Origin: Hofstenia miamia
Lineage: Eukaryota > Xenacoelomorpha > Acoela > Hofsteniidae
NCBI GenBank assembly: GCA_900660155.1
Contig: CABFPE010000307.1
Span: 647,095-675,395 of the forward strand
Length of the DNA stretch: 28,301 nucleotides
Reading direction: 5' to 3'
Position 1 is the first letter of the stretch. Each line of letters starts with the position of its first letter. The position numbers and the translations under genes are program-made. Positions 10,482 to 19,297 of this stretch are shown piece by piece. The notes below the pieces were generated by a model. The model ran no database searches. It saw nothing but the letters and a program-made list of their open reading frames with translations, and was not told the origin of the DNA.

Positions 10482-13400
10482 TTATATAAATTGAGTCCAG
10501 GTGCTTAATTCATTTGTAATTCCAATTAATAATTGCTTTTCCAGTAAAATTTCTTTTATCTTTTTTTCAAAATGTTTATAGTTTTTTTCAGTTTTAATTT
10601 CCACATTTAGATCATTCCACAATTTAGAACACATAAATGTAAATGAATCTTTGCGATTAATATTGCTAAAAAGTTTTTTGTTTCTTTGATTGTGTTTTAA
10701 GAAATCATTTAGGAACTTAAAGGAATTTGAGCTATTAACATATTTATGCATTATACAGAGTGATTGATATTGGATATAATATAAAGGTGATAGTATCTTA
10801 TATGTTGATATTAAGTCTCTGACAGATTCGTGTTTAGGGATATAATTGAGTGATCTCAAAGACCAGTTGTACAGTTTTGATAATGATGTTCTATTTCTAG
10901 CAGTAATATGTTGAAAGAGAAAGCAGCAATAACTAAATTCACTGATTACAAAAGAATTAATAAACTGTTTATGATATGAATTCCCTAGGTGCCGTAAATG
11001 ATATAAAAATTTAATTCCAGATGCCATTTTTCTTAATTTTAAAGACAAAAATTCATTAAATTTTAAATCTTGATCAATTGTTACTCCTAAATAACATACT
11101 GATTTACATTGCACAATTACATTTTTATTTATGTTAATTTTGATATTTTCGGAAATCTTTTGATGTTCCTTTGGTGCAAATATAATAAATTGAGTTTTAT
11201 TTGCATTAATTTTTAATCTATTATTATCAAAATACGTAATCAGTGATTCAATGTCTTTAGTCAAAAACTTAGTAGCGTCAAACGGATTTTTCGATGTTCT
11301 AATAATACATGTGTCATCAGCGTATTGGTAAATAGTTCCATTTTTTAATGATTGAGACATATCGTTTACATAGAGTGCAAATAAGATAGGCCCTAATACT
11401 GTGCCTTGTGGAACTCCAAGATTTGTAGTTGTATAGTCTGAAAAAATTCCGTCCAATTTTACACGCTGTTTTCGATTATTCAAAAAATGCATTATAAGAT
11501 GTATAGCTAAATGACTGAAGCCCTGTTCAAATAATTTTGCTTTTAAAACGTTAAAATCCATAGAATTGAATGCCTTAATGAGGTCTAAAAATGCAACAGC
11601 CGTAGAAAGATTGTTATTTAGGTTACATTTTAAATTTTCGGTAATTGAGAGTATGGCATCAGTAGTGCTGAATTTTGGTCTGAATCCAAATTGATGCTCT
11701 GATAGAATTTTATTGTCGTTTAAATACTTATATATTTGGGCAGCTAAAAGTTTTTCAAAAATTTTAGAAAATGGATGCGTTATGCTTATTGGTCGGTAAT
11801 TAAATGGATCGAGAGGATCTCCTTTCTTATATAGTGGTGAGATATCCGAATATTTCAAAACGTCGGGAAAATTATTGTCAATAATACATTGATTGAAAGC
11901 TAACAGGATGTATTCTTCGAATATATAAAAGTATTTTTTTATTATGAAATATGGTAGATTACTTGAACCACAAGATTTTGTTGTGTCTAGTCCTTTGACT
12001 ACTTTCATTAAATCATGAGAAGAAATTAAATTAAAATTAAATTTAGGGTTTTGTTTCAGTTGGCATACACGTTCTTGATATGTATCATGAGAATTAAAAT
12101 GAAAATTTCCCATTTTTGCAAAAGTTTCATTTAAAATGTTTGCTATTTGTTTCTTATTTCCATAAAGCTTATTTTTAAAACGTATTTCGTTAATGTTAGT
12201 CGATGAACTTTTATTTTTTCCAATCGTTTGGCTCACAAAGTTCCATTTTCTATTTGATTTATTCATTTGCTCAAAATAATTCTTTATTTTAGCATCATAG
12301 TTGTTTTTGCGGTTTTTTTTGATCAATTGCTTTGCCCGTTCATAATTAGTCCAATTAGTCGTGCTTGGGTGGGATTTTGCTAGTTCAAACAAGTAGTTTT
12401 TATTAATTACTTGCCGCCTGATTACATCCGTATCACGCGGTTGATCAAAGGCAGATTTCGAATTTCTATTAATTACTTTGCGCTTGATTGGAGCAACTTT
12501 GTTTAGTGCTTGAGTAATTTCCCGGATAATGAATCTCAACATGTGGTCGCCTTTCGACAATGTGTAAACATAATTAAAGGAAATGTTCTTTAAGAGTTTG
12601 ATAAAAGTTTTTTCATCAAAGTTATTAAAATCTCTGGAAAAAATTACTTTTTTTGTTTTAACATGAAGTTTGGAGTTACGGACGTACACACAAAGATTGT
12701 GATCACTAAATGATTCGAAAATGAAATTTAAATGAGTGATTGGGTTATCTGAAATAAAATAATCTATCAAATTTGAATGTCGAGTTGGAGTGGACTTATT
12801 AATTATTTTAATATCAAAAATGTCACAAATGCTATCCAATTTGTGTGATTCGTTAAGATTTAAGTAGTTAGCATTGAAATCACCTAAAATACTTATGTAT
12901 TTCTTTTCCAGAATTGCATTTTCAATTTCTGTAGACTTATAATCGTAAAAGTGGGAAACATAGTTTTTATTTGGATTGTAGCAAACATTTAGTAGTTCAG
13001 TTTCCGAAGAATTAATTTTAGAATTGAGTTCAATCCAAAGGGACTCAAAAATTTCATGTTTTAATTCGAGATCACTTCTTCGTTTCGATTTCATTGATTT
13101 TGGAATAATTATTAATAAGCCACCACCCCTTTCTAATCTATTTTTGTAATGAATTTCAAACAAACTAGGGTTTGGATTATATAACTCATTTATATTGTCG
13201 TAGTCTTTTAGCCAGGTTTCAGTAACTAAGTAAATTGCATTATTACCAATTTTGCTAAAGATATTTAAAAATTCAGTGCGATTTGCACAAAGACTTCTAG
13301 CATTTATAGAAACAAATTTGAAATTGTTTTTGTAGTTAGCCATAATATTTTCTACTTGATTATCAGTATATACTGGACCCGGATTAGTTTCTACATCGCC

Positions 13401-13622
13401 TGAGAGTAAAATTGTTAATTTGATGATCTCAGTTAGCTGACAGATTATTAATTTATATATTTTTATGGCACCATAATTTGATGGATGTTTTGTTATTATA
13501 TTTCGATTATTGTAGTTAAGTTTTAGGGATACAGATGTTGTAATTTCTAGTTGCCCTTTAAGTAAAATTACAAGAAAGTTTAAAAAGAAAAAGTAACAAT
13601 AAATGTACCTGAAGAGCGCCAT
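10482..13622 (-). CDS. LINE C ORF2: 2A peptide, endonuclease, reverse transcriptase (1,046 aa)
   Basis: This is an open frame with no stop. Residues 1-23 are strongly hydrophobic (FFFLNFLVILL), like a signal peptide. Residues 67-83 end in DVETNPGP, a canonical 2A ribosome-skipping motif. The endonuclease spans about 103-315: SINARSL, TETWL (135-138), RGGG (165-168), ILGDFNANY (245-253), LIDYF, FSDHN (305-309). The RT spans about 590-800: NYRPIS (608-613), FGFRPKFSTTDA, AFLDLIKAF (catalytic D680), GVPQGTVLGP (736-745), YQYADDT (catalytic D769 and D770). The thumb motif KSVCYLGVTIDQD and a C-terminal WNDLN region follow. It would nick target DNA and prime reverse transcription there. The usual AFD of motif A is AFN here, outside the catalytic position. 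The ATG lies 2 nt after the ORF1 stop (TAG-AC-ATG), suggesting coupled re-initiation. Function in the animal is unproven because the element has lost its 5' end. Confidence 0.93.
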   Translation of the reverse strand: MALFRYIYCYFFFLNFLVILLKGQLEITTSVSLKLNYNNRNIITKHPSNYGAIKIYKLIICQLTEIIKLTILLSGDVETNPGPVYTDNQVENIMANYKNNFKFVSINARSLCANRTEFLNIFSKIGNNAIYLVTETWLKDYDNINELYNPNPSLFEIHYKNRLERGGGLLIIIPKSMKSKRRSDLELKHEIFESLWIELNSKINSSETELLNVCYNPNKNYVSHFYDYKSTEIENAILEKKYISILGDFNANYLNLNESHKLDSICDIFDIKIINKSTPTRHSNLIDYFISDNPITHLNFIFESFSDHNLCVYVRNSKLHVKTKKVIFSRDFNNFDEKTFIKLLKNISFNYVYTLSKGDHMLRFIIREITQALNKVAPIKRKVINRNSKSAFDQPRDTDVIRRQVINKNYLFELAKSHPSTTNWTNYERAKQLIKKNRKNNYDAKIKNYFEQMNKSNRKWNFVSQTIGKNKSSSTNINEIRFKNKLYGNKKQIANILNETFAKMGNFHFNSHDTYQERVCQLKQNPKFNFNLISSHDLMKVVKGLDTTKSCGSSNLPYFIIKKYFYIFEEYILLAFNQCIIDNNFPDVLKYSDISPLYKKGDPLDPFNYRPISITHPFSKIFEKLLAAQIYKYLNDNKILSEHQFGFRPKFSTTDAILSITENLKCNLNNNLSTAVAFLDLIKAFNSMDFNVLKAKLFEQGFSHLAIHLIMHFLNNRKQRVKLDGIFSDYTTTNLGVPQGTVLGPILFALYVNDMSQSLKNGTIYQYADDTCIIRTSKNPFDATKFLTKDIESLITYFDNNRLKINANKTQFIIFAPKEHQKISENIKININKNVIVQCKSVCYLGVTIDQDLKFNEFLSLKLRKMASGIKFLYHLRHLGNSYHKQFINSFVISEFSYCCFLFQHITARNRTSLSKLYNWSLRSLNYIPKHESVRDLISTYKILSPLYYIQYQSLCIMHKYVNSSNSFKFLNDFLKHNQRNKKLFSNINRKDSFTFMCSKLWNDLNVEIKTEKNYKHFEKKIKEILLEKQLLIGITNELSTWTQFI
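13374..13424 (-). other. 2A ribosome-skipping motif in ORF2
   Basis: Residues 67-83 of ORF2 read IKLTILLSGDVETNPGP. DVETNPGP fits the 2A consensus D-V/I-E-x-N-P-G-P, with the skip between G82 and P83. Known 2A motifs in non-LTR retrotransposons sit at the same place, N-terminal of the endonuclease. Skipping would release an 82-residue leader from the EN-RT enzyme. Confidence 0.9.
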
Positions 13623-13624
13623 GT

Positions 13625-14446
13625 CTAGTTTTGGAAGGTATGTGGAGTCGGAAGAAGAAATCGACGTGTTGATGAGGATGTGACTTTTGCGTAAGACGTG
13701 TGAGGAATTCGAAATGAGGAGTGAATGATTGTGCGAGGAACAAAGAAATCTTTTAAGATTTGCGTTATAAGCCTGATTCCTTGGGGAGAAAGATGGATGC
13801 CATCATTAGCTAAGAGGCTGAGGTTGACAGTTCGATATGATAGGAGAAATTTGTTAAAGACCGGGATAACGTTGAACTTCTTTGCAGATAGATTGGTGAG
13901 GATTCTATTAAATTCAGCAATTGTAGGATTTTTCTTTAGAAGTGAGAATTTACCAACCGGCGTGATTTCCAAAAAATAAATAAAGAGTGGAGAAAATTTG
14001 AGACGTATCAGCGAAACAATGTGATTAATGTTGGATTTGAAAGTTGGGACATCAAGGGAATGTAGAGCATCGATGAGACCTGTGTTTATGAAGACTGAGT
14101 TGATATGAACCTTCGGATATTGAGAGATTTTTTCAGCTAAGCGCTTGGAGTTGTGACCTGGATAAGAATGAATTGTTGTGACTTGGTTAGAGAACAGATT
14201 GTTTGATCGCACAGACTTTAAGATGCTGCTACCAATTATTAATGAAGTGGTGTTGGGCTTAATATTCTTTACTGTTTTCTGAGGTCGAGGAAAGCTTTCC
14301 ATCTTTGCAGGTTCTGTTGGCGAAGGTGGAGGATTTTTAAAAGAAACATATTGATCGTGTGATGGAGGCGATGAGGTGGGCGACGGAGCAGATTTGTTGC
14401 TGAGTTGTACTTCGGAATTTGCTGGAGAATGTTGACAAGATAATAA
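13625..14446 (-). pseudogene. LINE C ORF1, SGNH/GDSL esterase, 5' truncated
   Basis: The open frame ends FQN-TAG at 13,625. It holds a proline/serine-rich stretch (SAPSPTSSPPS, PPPSPTEP), then an SGNH hydrolase fold. The nucleophile block is SLIIGSSIL, the FINTGLIDAL block stands in for the G-x-N-D motif, and ANDGIHLSPQG gives the C-terminal D-x-x-H pair. CR1/L2-type LINEs carry such esterases in ORF1. Their proposed role is lipid or membrane interaction of the RNA-protein particle. The frame formally stays open up to 14,575, but that part is antisense to a foreign LINE fragment, so the true N-terminus is missing. The first internal Met of the native part is at MESFPRPQ. The coding part left is otherwise intact. 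Confidence 0.75.
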
Positions 14447-14693
14447 TAACAATAAGAACAAACTGGGTGAAGAAGCATATAGACAGAAGAGTAGAAGTAA
14501 TTGATAAGTGTAGGCTATGTAAGAAAGAGGCGGAGACAGTAGATCACCTGATAGCAGAGTGTGAGAAGTTGGCACAGAATGAGTATAAGTTCAGGCACGA
14601 CAAGGTGGGAAGAATGGTACACTGGAGTTTGAGCAGGCAGCATGGGTTAAAAGCAGGAGACAAGTGGTATGAGAACAAGCCGCAGAGAGCCAT
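14447..14693 (+). pseudogene. C-terminal fragment of a zinc-finger LINE polyprotein, cut by gap
   Basis: The plus-strand frame reads TIRTNWVKKHID, then CRLCKKEAETVDHLIAEC and LAQNEYKFRHDKV, and later KWYENKP before the N run. The C-x2-C-x8-H-x4-C zinc knuckle followed by LAQ.EYK.RHD and WY is a pattern I know from the C-terminal part of reverse transcriptases of other, widely spread LINE families, in some of which a restriction-like nuclease region follows. That later part would lie in the gap. The fragment starts near 14,447, where it joins the broken ORF1 of LINE C. It is 5' truncated and unrelated to the minus-strand LINEs. Confidence is high for a LINE-type RT C-terminus and lower for the family. 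Confidence 0.65.
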
Positions 14694-15693
14694 NNNNNNN
14701 NNNNNNNNNNNNNNNNNNNNNNNNNNNNNNNNNNNNNNNNNNNNNNNNNNNNNNNNNNNNNNNNNNNNNNNNNNNNNNNNNNNNNNNNNNNNNNNNNNNN
14801 NNNNNNNNNNNNNNNNNNNNNNNNNNNNNNNNNNNNNNNNNNNNNNNNNNNNNNNNNNNNNNNNNNNNNNNNNNNNNNNNNNNNNNNNNNNNNNNNNNNN
14901 NNNNNNNNNNNNNNNNNNNNNNNNNNNNNNNNNNNNNNNNNNNNNNNNNNNNNNNNNNNNNNNNNNNNNNNNNNNNNNNNNNNNNNNNNNNNNNNNNNNN
15001 NNNNNNNNNNNNNNNNNNNNNNNNNNNNNNNNNNNNNNNNNNNNNNNNNNNNNNNNNNNNNNNNNNNNNNNNNNNNNNNNNNNNNNNNNNNNNNNNNNNN
15101 NNNNNNNNNNNNNNNNNNNNNNNNNNNNNNNNNNNNNNNNNNNNNNNNNNNNNNNNNNNNNNNNNNNNNNNNNNNNNNNNNNNNNNNNNNNNNNNNNNNN
15201 NNNNNNNNNNNNNNNNNNNNNNNNNNNNNNNNNNNNNNNNNNNNNNNNNNNNNNNNNNNNNNNNNNNNNNNNNNNNNNNNNNNNNNNNNNNNNNNNNNNN
15301 NNNNNNNNNNNNNNNNNNNNNNNNNNNNNNNNNNNNNNNNNNNNNNNNNNNNNNNNNNNNNNNNNNNNNNNNNNNNNNNNNNNNNNNNNNNNNNNNNNNN
15401 NNNNNNNNNNNNNNNNNNNNNNNNNNNNNNNNNNNNNNNNNNNNNNNNNNNNNNNNNNNNNNNNNNNNNNNNNNNNNNNNNNNNNNNNNNNNNNNNNNNN
15501 NNNNNNNNNNNNNNNNNNNNNNNNNNNNNNNNNNNNNNNNNNNNNNNNNNNNNNNNNNNNNNNNNNNNNNNNNNNNNNNNNNNNNNNNNNNNNNNNNNNN
15601 NNNNNNNNNNNNNNNNNNNNNNNNNNNNNNNNNNNNNNNNNNNNNNNNNNNNNNNNNNNNNNNNNNNNNNNNNNNNNNNNNNNNNNNNNNNNN
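14694..15693. other. Assembly gap, 1,000 N
   Basis: There are exactly 1,000 unknown bases, so this is probably a fixed-size placeholder and not a measured length. It lies between two LINE fragments of opposite strand. Confidence 0.99.
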
Positions 15694-17786
15694 CAGCAAA
15701 GAGGAAAGCCATAAAAGAGTTCTTGAAGCTCGATGGCGGGGAAAAGAAATCAATCGCTGTTGGAGGGTTGAGAGTCAAGATGTAATTAGCAGCAGTACAA
15801 GCACAATTGAAAAACGAGTGAAGGGTGCAATGTTTCTTGAGACGACGAAAGGAGAAAGTGACAACATCATCAGAGCGAGTGGGGCGGGAATTAGAGAACT
15901 TAATGAAATCAAAAGGATCAAGATCCAATTTGCGAGTGAGCAGTCGATTGATCAGGAGGAGATCACAGGCATGGAAGTAGAGTGACAGCGGGAGAGTGGA
16001 GAATTTGAGAAGGGCGTCTTTGTATGGCAAGGGAGACATCCATTTGAAGGCACGCTTTTGGAAACATTCCATAGAGTGGAACAAGGAACGGGAAGGCCAA
16101 CAACAGAGAGATGCATAAAGAATGGCGCGGGGAATGGACGTGAACAAAGAGAGTTTTACAGCAGAAATGGAAGTAAAGGGAACATTGCGGAAGAGGGAGG
16201 AATTAGCTTTGTGGAGACGTAAGGATGCATGACCAGACCAATTTAAGTTATCAGAAAGTTGAGCTCCAAGATGAGTATGGTGAGGGGAAAATTCACAGGA
16301 AGAAGAAGATCAGAAAGGGGAGATACAGAAAAGGGCTTGGGCTAAAATTAAGATGGTTAACTGACGACCAAGTAGACAAAAGCTCAAGATCAGAGGTAAT
16401 ATTGGAGGCAAAAAGAACTACCAACGTTGAAAATCGCGGTGTCATCAACGTACAGTACACAGGATGAGTTGAGGACAGATTGAGGGAGGTCATTAATAGC
16501 AACAAGGAAGAAGAGAACAGCAAACACAGAACCTTGAGTAGCTCCTCTAGAGGCAAGAGCAAGGAAAGAAATAGACGAGTTGATTTTGCAACACTGACGA
16601 CGATTGGACAGGTAAGACTGAAAGAGTTCAATGAAATCAGCATCAAAGCCAAATAAACATAATTTGTGAAGAAGGATAGAAAGAGGAAGCCGATCAAAAG
16701 CTTTAGAAATGTCAAGAAAGATAATGCAACCAGGATCATTACGATCAGAGTGTAAATAGCAATTTTCAATCAAAGTGAGCAAGTTAGTGATGGTAGAACG
16801 ACCCGGAAGGTTACCATGCTGAGAAGCAGAGCAGAGGTGACGAATTTTAGGGAACACATAACGAAAGACAAGACGCTCAAAGATGATGGACAGCCGAGAA
16901 AGAATAGCTATTGGACGATAAGAAGTGACTTGAGAGGAGGGAGCTGATTGGATTTTAATAGTGGAGAGATCCAAGATGTTTTCCAGCTAGGCGGAAAACG
17001 TTTAGAGGAGCAAATGTAGAAGAGATGCTTTAAATGGATGGAAAAGTTGAGGAAGTTTCATGGATAACAAAGGATGGGACGCCATCAGGATAGAAAGAAC
17101 CAGACAATTTGCAGGACTTAAACATGAGAGAAATGTCATGGGCGTTGAAGACGATGTCACATAGGTGAATCAGCGGGGAGGTGACAGGAGGACCAGGATC
17201 AGAAAAATTCAAGGAGAAATAGGCATTGAAGAGATCAGCTTTCTCCAGATCCGAGTGAGCAAAAGATGGTTAAAATGCAAGCTGGGGAGGTCAGGTTTGG
17301 AATGCAGGGAACGCAAGAAAGCATAAGAGTCTTGAAGAGATCCAGATGAGTAGCTGGACAACTGAGCGATTTTGTCAAGTTCCATGAAGTTGATGACGTC
17401 TTCAGTAAGAGAAGAGAGTTTTGAAGAATCAGAAGGACTGTAACGGTGTTTTAAAAGATTCGAGTTTATTCAAAGAGTGCACAGTAAGGGATGAGAAATA
17501 GAAAGGGAGATAAATACGCTTTTTCCGACGACGAGGAAATAACTTGGTGAAGGAAGTTGTCCCAGTCATCAGCAGAGAGAGTCATTAAAAATGGGGAATG
17601 AAGAAGGGAGAGCAGCATTTAAAGATACAAAGCCACTGTTATACAGAGCGTATTGAGGACTGGCAGGACAAGCAGATAGGCTGAAGTGAACAAATGAGTG
17701 ATCAGACAGTTCAACCGGAACAGGGACTACAGATGTGTCAAAAATACGATCAGGATGAGAGCACAAAACCAAGTCAAGATAAGTTT
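15694..17786 (-). mobile_element. LINE D, decayed EN-RT non-LTR retrotransposon
   Basis: The minus-strand order is the end of the endonuclease (TYLDLVLCSHPDRIF and ELSDHSFVHFS, 17,786-17,690), the linker (17,570-17,030), the RT core (16,974-16,400), and the thumb and C-terminal region (16,400-15,694), running into the gap. It is more GC-rich than the DNA around it and strongly purine-rich on the plus strand, so it is compositionally distinct from LINEs A to C. It has several frameshifts. The 3' end is hidden in the gap and the 5' end is cut at about 17,786, where a plus-strand LINE fragment begins. Confidence 0.8.
15694..17786 (-). pseudogene. LINE D ORF2 remnant: EN C-terminus and RT
   Basis: RT motifs are well kept. 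They are SYRPIAILSRLSIIFERL (about 16,920), QHGNLPGRST (about 16,810), CIIFLDISKAFDRLPL (about 16,730-16,690, motif A with D), SRGATQGSVFAVLFF (about 16,540, usually GVPQGS), and CVLYVDDTAIF (about 16,450). The frame then shifts near 16,400 and continues as DLELLSTWSSVNHLNFSP. HLGAQLSDNLNWSGHASL (thumb, about 16,260) and AILYASLCCWPSRSLFHS (about 16,110) follow. The catalytic box is YVDD in place of the usual YADD. Upstream stretches 17,212-17,030 and 17,772-17,569 give the linker and the SDH block of the endonuclease. It is not a functional gene because of multiple frame breaks. Confidence 0.8.
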
Positions 17787-18087
17787 TCTAATTTACTTAA
17801 GCACGTTAGTAACAATTTTTGGAACGCTAAAATCCACGTCGGGGAAGTTGGACCATTTCCGAATAACCAAACCCTCACCAAGAAAGGCGCAGAACTAAAC
17901 ATTTTCTTTCACCAAAATTATAAATTATTAAATTACACAGTTTTTAAAATTACTAATACTTTTTATTTAGGAAATCACCCGAATTCTACATTGTTCACAC
18001 GTAACGGTATACATTTCTCCATTCGCGGTTATCAGTTTTTAATTGTCAATATTTATCTGAATAAAGAATATCTTATCTTATCTTATA
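17787..18087 (+). mobile_element. LINE-type 3' end carrying an SGNH esterase fragment
   Basis: Plus-strand frames give an SGNH hydrolase C-terminus, with FTRNGIHFSIRGYQFL (about 17,995-18,042) matching the DGIHLSPQG block of LINE C ORF1. The coding part runs straight into the tail AATATTTATCTGAATAAAG followed by TTATC-type repeats (18,046-18,085). There is no reverse transcriptase between the esterase and the tail, so this is either an ORF1-only non-autonomous element or an internally deleted copy. It lies at the cut 5' edge of LINE D. Confidence 0.65.
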
Positions 18088-19297
18088 TGTTTATGAATCA
18101 GTGATATTCTGTAACAATTAAATAAGAAATTAATTTAATAATACAGCTATTAGACTGGAATTAATTACCCAAAGCTATCAGAATATATATTGAGAGGTAC
18201 AAGGTCTAGCCTGGGAAAAAAACTGCACACTTATTCTTCATTATATTAATCCTAGTGGGAGAAATAATAGACTAGGGTCAAATCCACGCATTTACAGGTA
18301 AAATGGAGATTTTATATATCTTTGTAGGTAAAATATTATCAGAGAAATCAGTTTTCACAGACTGCGAAATGGTGGACATTGAAAAGGTAAACCTGCCTGA
18401 AAACGATGTTGCGAATATACACCAAGACCAAAACCCATCCACATATTAGACCAATTGAGAATATTTTGGAATTCTAAAGCTGAGTATGAGGGAAATTGGT
18501 CTGTTAATACAAGAGAACAACTCATTCGTAGGATCAAGAAATGCATCACATAAATATTTACATAAAAATGTGTGATAAATTGGAAGGAAAGATTCAAGAC
18601 TATAAATACGGATGGGATGCTCTATTGTAAACACTGTAACCAAAAACTTGATTTCTCCTGACGAAATCAATAAATATTTCAGTGAAAATGGAGGTTACCG
18701 GTTTTCAACAAAGCTTTATAAACATAATTACGTTATCATAAGAAATTAATGAAATCGACATAACCAAAGGATAGAATTCTATCATATGTTTGCAGTGTTA
18801 ATCTATTTCTCACGATATTTTGACTGCACGTTAGTGTTATTTATTATATTTTTGCACTCTTAATAGAAATTCTATTCTTTTCTATTCAATTCAACACGCA
18901 AAACAATATTTATTATATACGTTTCTCAAGCTGCAGCTACAAAAAAAGGAAATTTATAGTTAAATACTTAACCAGAATGCCAGCGTATTGGCATAAGTAA
19001 ATCCTTGTACAAAATACGACACAAAACCCTAATACATTCTAAGTGGATTAGTTTTCCATAGAAATAAATATAAAAAAACAAATACAAATATACATGTATT
19101 AAAATTACATAGCAACAAAAATTCATTATAATGAAATAAATATAAAAATGTACACAAGTATAGAAATTGTAAAAATGTCGTTAATACGAATATGCACTAT
19201 AAACTACGCCAATATATACGGTAATGAGCATAAAACCCTAGATAAAACCAATTTACTGCCATTTGAAAACTACTTCACTATTTGCGGAGAAAAGCAT
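18088..19297. other. 3' flank of the RING gene, mostly without features
   Basis: AT-rich DNA. Apart from the Tc1-like remnant listed separately, I see no coding or RNA gene. It should contain the 3' UTR and poly(A) site of the RING gene. Minus-strand AATAAA hexamers occur near 18,839 and 18,911, but which is used cannot be told. Confidence 0.4.
18355..18640 (+). pseudogene. Tc1/mariner-like transposase C-terminal remnant
   Basis: The plus strand reads QTAKWWTLKR (18,358-18,387), like the HTAK..W block after the second Asp. RPIENILEF follows (about 18,447-18,473), like the (D)LNPIEN motif before the third acidic residue. After a frame change come NSKAEYEGNWSVNTREQLIR and RIKKCI (about 18,472-18,555), the typical C-terminal helix region of Tc1-type enzymes. 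Stops and frame changes show it is dead. Terminal repeats were not found. Family call is by motif order only. Confidence 0.5.

Larger units (their letters stand above)
10340..14446 (-). mobile_element. LINE C, near-complete CR1/L2-like LINE with 2A motif
   Basis: The minus-strand order is ORF1 (SGNH esterase, 5' truncated), ORF2 (open, 1,046 codons), then a 3' UTR of about 140 nt with AATAAA signals (for example the complement of 10,369-10,374). The 5' edge near 14,446 abuts an unrelated plus-strand LINE fragment, so the promoter and ORF1 start are gone. The open ORF2 and the low number of defects make this the youngest LINE in the window. An esterase ORF1 together with a 2A motif in ORF2 fits the CR1/L2/Crack group. 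The exact clade needs a tree. Confidence 0.9.

Noticed and set aside
14447-14575. N-terminal extension of LINE C ORF1 up to an ATG at 14,575.
   Set aside because: This part is antisense to a plus-strand LINE fragment with a clear zinc-finger reading, so the open frame is accidental.
14419-16147. Long open frames running across the N gap.
   Set aside because: They are open only because N codons hold no stops. Only the parts outside the gap were used.
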